Positions 60,349-64,000 of a DNA stretch of 64,000 nt are shown in pieces. Origin of the DNA: Streptomyces sp. V4I2 (lineage in GTDB: Bacteria > Actinomycetota > Actinomycetes > Streptomycetales > Streptomycetaceae); assembly GCF_030817655.1 (NCBI RefSeq), contig NZ_JAUSZM010000003.1, positions 496,001-560,000 of the forward strand. The letters are read 5' to 3'. The translations under genes were made by a program, and so were the position numbers. The notes below the pieces were generated by a model. The model made no database searches. It worked only from the letters and a program-made list of their open reading frames with translations, and was not told where the DNA came from. Numbering within the stretch: the stretch's first letter is position 1; each line of letters begins with the position of its first letter.

Positions 60349-61307
60349 GGGATGCGCGTGAAGTCGGGCGCCCGCTTGTCGAGGAACGCGGCGACGCCTT
60401 CGCGGCCCTCGTCGGAGGCGGCCGCGGCGGCGAGCGCACGGGCCTCGTCGTCGAGATGCCGGGTGAGATCCGCCGTCTGACCGGAGGCGACGAGGCGGCG
60501 GGTGGCGCCGAAGGCGCGGGTGGGGCCGCGGCGCAGGGCCTCGGCGGTCCGCTCGGCCTCGGCGGCCAGTTCGCCGGACGGGACGACACGGCTCACCAGA
60601 CCGATCGTGGCGGCTTCCGCCGCCGGTACACGGCGGTTCGTCAGCAGCAGCTCCACCGCCCGCTTGGGCCCGACGAGGCGGGGCAGCTGCCAGCTCACGC
60701 CGGCGTCCGGCGAGTAGCCGATACCGGTGTACGCGGCGGTGAACGTGACGTTGTCGGCCGCGAGTGTCACATCGGCGGCCGCGGCAAGGCCGATGCCCGC
60801 GCCGGCGACGGCTCCCTGGACGGCGGCCACCTGGGGCGCGTCGATCGAGGCGAACGTGCGCAGCGCCTCGTGCAGCGCGTCGGTCACCGCGACGAGGTGT
60901 TTCTCCAGGGTCTCACCGGTCAGCCGGGAGAACTCCCTGAGGTCGCCGCCGACGCAGAAGGACTTCCCCTCACCGGTGAGCAGCACGGCGCGTACGGCCG
61001 CACGTTCGCAGGCCCTCGCCGCGTCGAGGAGGCCGCGCGCCGTCTCGAGGTTGATGGCGTTGCCTGCTTGGCCCCGGCGCAGCGTGACGCGGGCGAGGCC
61101 GTCGTCCTGGATCTCGACGCCGACGCTCGCCGCGGGATCCGCTGCACGTCGGCCGACACTCGCCGCGGGATCCGCTGCACGTCGGCTGACGCCCGTCGTA
61201 GCGCGATCCGCTGCACCCGGACCGACATCCGCCGTCGCGCGGCCCCCCGCACCCGATCCGGCGCCCGTCACCCCGCGGTCCCCCGCACCCGATCCGGTCC
61301 CCGTCAC
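60336..61307 (-). CDS. Enoyl-CoA hydratase/isomerase with a repetitive N-terminal extension
   Basis: The crotonase core (VEIQDDGLARVTLRRGQAGN onward, about 260 residues) has the oxyanion-hole segments GEGKSFCVGGDLREFSRLTG and QGAVAGAGIGLAAAADVTLA. The Glu acid/base positions are not both obvious, as in some isomerase-like members. Before the core are about 60 Gly/Ala/Arg-rich residues encoded by degenerate 33-36-bp repeats (61126-61316). I place the start at the GTG at 61307, which overlaps the upstream SDR stop as GTGA, like the other joints of this operon; the ATG at 61319 is the alternative. No start codon lies between the repeats and the core. Confidence 0.83.
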   Translation of the reverse strand: MTGTGSGAGDRGVTGAGSGAGGRATADVGPGAADRATTGVSRRAADPAASVGRRAADPAASVGVEIQDDGLARVTLRRGQAGNAINLETARGLLDAARACERAAVRAVLLTGEGKSFCVGGDLREFSRLTGETLEKHLVAVTDALHEALRTFASIDAPQVAAVQGAVAGAGIGLAAAADVTLAADNVTFTAAYTGIGYSPDAGVSWQLPRLVGPKRAVELLLTNRRVPAAEAATIGLVSRVVPSGELAAEAERTAEALRRGPTRAFGATRRLVASGQTADLTRHLDDEARALAAAAASDEGREGVAAFLDKRAPDFTRIPSRP

Positions 61308-61316
61308 CGCGCGGTC
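61126..61316 (+). repeat. Degenerate 33-36-bp tandem repeats at the SDR/hydratase junction
   Basis: Two 36-bp units (61245-61280, 61281-61316; shared CCCCGCACCCGATCCGG) and two 33-bp units (27 bases identical, 61126-61152 and 61159-61185; core CGCGGGATCCGCTGCACG) are visible, with degenerate units between. The SDR stop (61304-61306) lies in the first unit reading leftward. A second GTGA is created at about 61271. Confidence 0.85.
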
Positions 61317-62116
61317 CATCCGCCGTCGACGGTCAGGACCTGTCCGGTGCAGTACGAGGACGCGTCCGAGGCCAGGAACAGCAGTGCGCCGTCGAGTTCA
61401 TGGCCATCGCCGCCGCGGTGCAGCAGGGTGTTGCGTTCGACCCAGCGGCGGGAGCGCTCGTCGCCGAAGAGGTCCTCGGTCATCTCGGTGCGGAACCAGC
61501 CCGGGGCGAGCGCGTTGACGCGTGTCCCGCTACGGCCCCACTGTCCGGCCAGCTCACGGGTCAGGCCGATGAGGCCGGCCTTGGACGCGGAGTAGCTCGC
61601 GCCGCCGAGGGGTGCGGCCGAGACCAGGCCGAGGATGGAGGAGACGTTGATGATGCTCCTGCCACCGCTCGCCGGGGCCGGGGCCTCGGCCGTCAGCCGG
61701 GCCAGATGGAACGGCGCGGTGAGGTTGACGCCGAGGACGTCGGTGAAGGCGTCCGGGGACTCGTCCTCGGCACGGGTCTGGCCCGAGGTCGCGGCGTTGT
61801 TGACGAGGATGTCGATGCGACCGGTGGTGGCCAGCGCCGTCTCGATCAGCCTCGTACGGTCGGTCTCCACTGCGACGTCGCAGGCGACCGGGTGGATGCG
61901 CGCGTCGGAGTCGGCAAGTTCCTTCAGCCGGTCGGCGCGGCGGGCGGCGGCGAACACGGTGGCGCCGGCCTGCGCGAGGACGCTCGCGAACCGGGCGCCG
62001 AGCCCCGCGGACGCGCCGGTGACGATGGCCGTCCTGCCCGCCAGCGAGAACAGTTCACCGGCGGGGCGCGGCGTGCTCGGTCGTCCCGCTCCGTCGGCGG
62101 GTCGCGGCGCGTTCAC
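61304..62116 (-). CDS. Short-chain dehydrogenase/reductase
   Basis: The protein has 270 residues from the GTG at 62116, which overlaps the upstream SDR stop (GTGA). It has TGASAGLG near 35, NNAATSGQ near 108, the Ser in INVSSILGLVSA and the active-site YSASK near 175, ending GQVLTVDGGWTAR. It probably acts as the 3-hydroxyacyl-CoA dehydrogenase of the beta-oxidation unit, or on a ring alcohol. It is distinct in sequence from the neighbour at 62113-62889. Confidence 0.88.
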   Translation of the reverse strand: MNAPRPADGAGRPSTPRPAGELFSLAGRTAIVTGASAGLGARFASVLAQAGATVFAAARRADRLKELADSDARIHPVACDVAVETDRTRLIETALATTGRIDILVNNAATSGQTRAEDESPDAFTDVLGVNLTAPFHLARLTAEAPAPASGGRSIINVSSILGLVSAAPLGGASYSASKAGLIGLTRELAGQWGRSGTRVNALAPGWFRTEMTEDLFGDERSRRWVERNTLLHRGGDGHELDGALLFLASDASSYCTGQVLTVDGGWTAR

Positions 62117-62889
62117 TCGTCCACGCCGATCGGCAGGGCGGTCGCGCCGCCGTCGAGCACCAGGGTCTGGCCGGTCATCCAGGAGGAGGCGTCGGAGGCG
62201 AGGAACAGGGCCGCGTTCGCCACGTCCTCCACTGTGCCCAGGCGCCGCATCGGCAGTTTGGCGGTGAGGACGGTCTCGCGGACCTCCCACACCGCACGCG
62301 CCAGTTCGGTCTTGATCAGGCCGGGGGCGATGGCGTTCACGCGTGCTCGCGGCCCGAGTTCGTAGGCGAGCTGCCGGGTCATGTGGAGCATGGCCGCCTT
62401 GGTGGCGTTGTAGTAGCCGATGTGCGGGTCGACGATCAGTCCGCCGACGGAGGCGATGTTGACGACCGCTCCCCCGTGCTCGGCCATCCAGGCGCGCCAG
62501 GCGCAGCGGGTCCAGGCGATCATCCCGTACTGGTTGACCCGTACCGTCTTCTCCGCGCGTGGCAGGTCCAGGTCGAGCAGGTCGCCGTGGTACGGGTTGG
62601 TCGCCGCGTTGTTGACGAGGATGTCGACGCGGCCGAAGCGGGTCATGGTCTCGTCGACGCAGGCCTCGGCCTGGTCGGGTTCGCCGGCGTTGGCCACCAC
62701 GGTGTGGAGGTCGCCGTCGCCCTTGACGCGCAGCAGTTCCTCGCGCGCCTCGGCCAGTCCGGCGGCCTTGCGCGCCGCTATGACCACGTGCGCGCCGGCG
62801 GCCCGGTAGGCGGTGGCGATGCCGAGGCCGATGCCGCGGGATCCGCCGGTGATGACGGCCACCTTGCCGTCGAGGGTGTTGGCGCTCAC
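62113..62889 (-). CDS. Short-chain dehydrogenase/reductase
   Basis: The protein has 258 residues from the GTG at 62889, overlapping the acyl-CoA dehydrogenase stop (GTGA at 62886-62889). It has TGGSRGIG near 15, [10 protein letters not shown] near 92, the Ser in [13 protein letters not shown] and the active-site YYNATK near 160, with a C-terminal [17 protein letters not shown]. The long frame to 63312 belongs to the neighbouring gene. It is a classical NAD(P) SDR of unknown substrate in a beta-oxidation operon. Confidence 0.9.
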   Translation of the reverse strand: MSANTLDGKVAVITGGSRGIGLGIATAYRAAGAHVVIAARKAAGLAEAREELLRVKGDGDLHTVVANAGEPDQAEACVDETMTRFGRVDILVNNAATNPYHGDLLDLDLPRAEKTVRVNQYGMIAWTRCAWRAWMAEHGGAVVNIASVGGLIVDPHIGYYNATKAAMLHMTRQLAYELGPRARVNAIAPGLIKTELARAVWEVRETVLTAKLPMRRLGTVEDVANAALFLASDASSWMTGQTLVLDGGATALPIGVDE

Positions 62890-64000
62890 GCTGCCCCTGC
62901 CTTCGTGTCGGCCGTCTGCCGTTCGGCCTTCGGGTCGGTTTTCCGGTACCGGGCGAGTTCCTGGCGGGCGACCGTGCGCAGGTGCACCTCGTCGGGCCCG
63001 TCGGCGATCTTCAGTGCCCGGGTGATGGAGAACAGCCGGGCCAGTACGGTGTCGTCGCTGACGCCCGCCGCGCCGTGTGTCTGGACGGCGCGGTCGACGA
63101 CCTTGTGGGCGACCTCCAGCGCCGCCACCTTGATCGCGGCGACCTCCATCCGGGCGGCGGCGTTGCCGACGGTGTCCATCAGCCAGGCCGACTTCAGCAC
63201 CAGCAGCCGCAGTTGTTCGATCTCGATACGGCTGCGGGCGATCCACTCGCGCACCACGCCGCGATCGGCGAGGGGCCCGCCGAAGGCGACGCGCTGGGTG
63301 GCACGTTCGCACATCAGCTGCAGGGCGCGCTCGGCGAAACCCACGGCGCGCATCGCGTAGTGCATGCGTCCGGGGCCGAGCCGCCCCTGGGCGATCGCGA
63401 AGCCGTCCCCCTCACCGCCGAGGATGTTCTCCACGGGCACACGGACGTCCTCGAAGAGCACCTCACCGTGACCGCACCGGTCGGTGTAGCCGAACATCGG
63501 CAGGTCGCGCACGACGGTGACGCCCGGCGTGTCGCGGGGGATGAGCAGCATGCTCTGCTGGCGGTAGGTGGGCGCGTCCGGGTCGGTCTTGCCCATCAGG
63601 ATGATCAGCTTGCAGTCGGGGTCGAGGATCCCGGAGGTGTACCACTTGCGGCCGTTGACGACATAGCTGTCGCCGTCGCGGGTGATGCGGGTGCGGATGT
63701 TACGGGCGTCGGAGCTGGCTACCTCGGGCTCCGTCATCGCGAAGCAGGACCGGATCTCGGCCTCCAGCAGGGGCCGCAGCCAGCGTTCCTGCTGTGCGGG
63801 GGTGCCGTACAGCGCGAGCAGTTCCATGTTGCCGGTGTCGGGCGCCGAGCAGTTGAACACCTCGGGGCCGATGATGGAGCGGCCCGCCAGTTCCATGAGA
63901 GGTGCGTATTCGAGGTTGGTGAGCCCCGCGCCCCAGCCGCCGTGCGCCATGAAGAGGTTCCACAGGCCCTCGGCGCGTGCCTTCTCCTTCAGCTCGGTCA
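62886..64000 (-). CDS. Acyl-CoA dehydrogenase (5' end outside window)
   Basis: The frame is open to the right edge, giving 371 residues with the N-terminus missing. The Met at 63950 is internal, because [20 protein letters not shown] precedes it in family style. FAD motifs are [20 protein letters not shown] and [20 protein letters not shown]. The C-terminal part has [20 protein letters not shown] and [20 protein letters not shown]. It belongs to the ACAD11-like group of acyl-CoA dehydrogenases, as does the protein at 49833. It is the first visible gene of the leftward operon 64000-59127, coupled by GTGA to the SDR. Confidence 0.9.
   Translation of the reverse strand, partial: TELKEKARAEGLWNLFMAHGGWGAGLTNLEYAPLMELAGRSIIGPEVFNCSAPDTGNMELLALYGTPAQQERWLRPLLEAEIRSCFAMTEPEVASSDARNIRTRITRDGDSYVVNGRKWYTSGILDPDCKLIILMGKTDPDAPTYRQQSMLLIPRDTPGVTVVRDLPMFGYTDRCGHGEVLFEDVRVPVENILGGEGDGFAIAQGRLGPGRMHYAMRAVGFAERALQLMCERATQRVAFGGPLADRGVVREWIARSRIEIEQLRLLVLKSAWLMDTVGNAAARMEVAAIKVAALEVAHKVVDRAVQTHGAAGVSDDTVLARLFSITRALKIADGPDEVHLRTVARQELARYRKTDPKAERQTADTKAGAA

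Noticed and set aside
1..64000. tRNA, rRNA or known riboswitch genes
   Set aside because: No cloverleaf, rRNA core or conserved riboswitch sequence was found by reading both strands; a covariance-model search would be needed to exclude weak cases.

Overview
The window is high-GC actinobacterial DNA. Codon use, GTG/TTG starts, GTGA and ATGA stop-start overlaps, several FCD-type GntR regulators, IS5/IS110/IS605 relics and close resemblance of many proteins to Streptomyces families point to a Streptomyces or near relative. The gene content (dense catabolic cassettes separated by decayed genes) suits an accessory chromosome arm. This assignment is an inference from family knowledge; no search was run. 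|| 1-17.3 kb: an aromatic-type catabolic locus. Two HsaA/HpaB-like flavin monooxygenases (one partial at the left edge) flank a flavin reductase that carries a C-terminal HTH/FCD domain. A leftward block follows: two FCD GntR regulators, an SDR, two carboxymuconolactone decarboxylase (CMD) proteins, two 3-hydroxyisobutyrate-dehydrogenase-like enzymes, a cupin and an AHL-lactonase-like metallo-hydrolase. Diverging from it are an MhqO/PcpA/LinE-type ring-cleaving dioxygenase, a maleylacetate reductase, an MhqD-like hydrolase and a third FCD regulator. A zinc alcohol dehydrogenase and an NRAMP metal importer close the locus. The logic is hydroxylation to a hydroquinone-type ring, extradiol cleavage, then maleylacetate to 3-oxoadipate. 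A recurring operator-like box (about TTGTATGACGATCRTAC) lies in front of most of these transcription units. || 17.4-18.9 kb: remnants of a CoA-transferase subunit and a multiply frameshifted SDR. || 18.9-26.8 kb: a coherent hexuronate/aldonate cassette. A GntR regulator diverges, across a perfect CTTGTATACAAG operator, from a D-mannonate dehydratase, a mannonate/mannitol-type oxidoreductase, an MHS transporter, an idonate-type dehydrogenase, a KDG kinase and a KDPG aldolase. || 26.8-49 kb: a gene scrapyard. IS5, IS110 and integrase fragments, a frameshifted cupin, a HEAT-repeat/hydrolase chimera, adjoining fragments of MFS, DctA and malic enzyme genes, and an FG-GAP gene split in two are interspersed with intact genes: Ku, a cold-shock protein, an XRE regulator, CMD, SDR, GNAT, a RibD-type reductase, TSUP, dienelactone hydrolase, arylamine N-acetyltransferase and SnoaL. 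An IS605-type element (47139-48836) has an intact tnpB and a tnpA broken by a single-base shift. || 49-64 kb: a second catabolic region for an acyl-CoA-type substrate. A TetR gene diverges from acyl-CoA dehydrogenase, ACAD10/11-type kinase and SDR genes. Leftward genes encode an MBL hydrolase, an acyl-CoA ligase, EthD and NTF2-like proteins, a branched-chain-amino-acid-type binding lipoprotein and a TetR regulator, then thiolase, enoyl-CoA hydratase, two SDRs and a partial acyl-CoA dehydrogenase coupled by GTGA overlaps. || The most unusual pattern is a set of about twelve short tandem duplications (7-36 bp units) placed at or across stop codons and gene junctions in the intact cassettes. At two junctions they create a repetitive N-terminal extension of the next protein.
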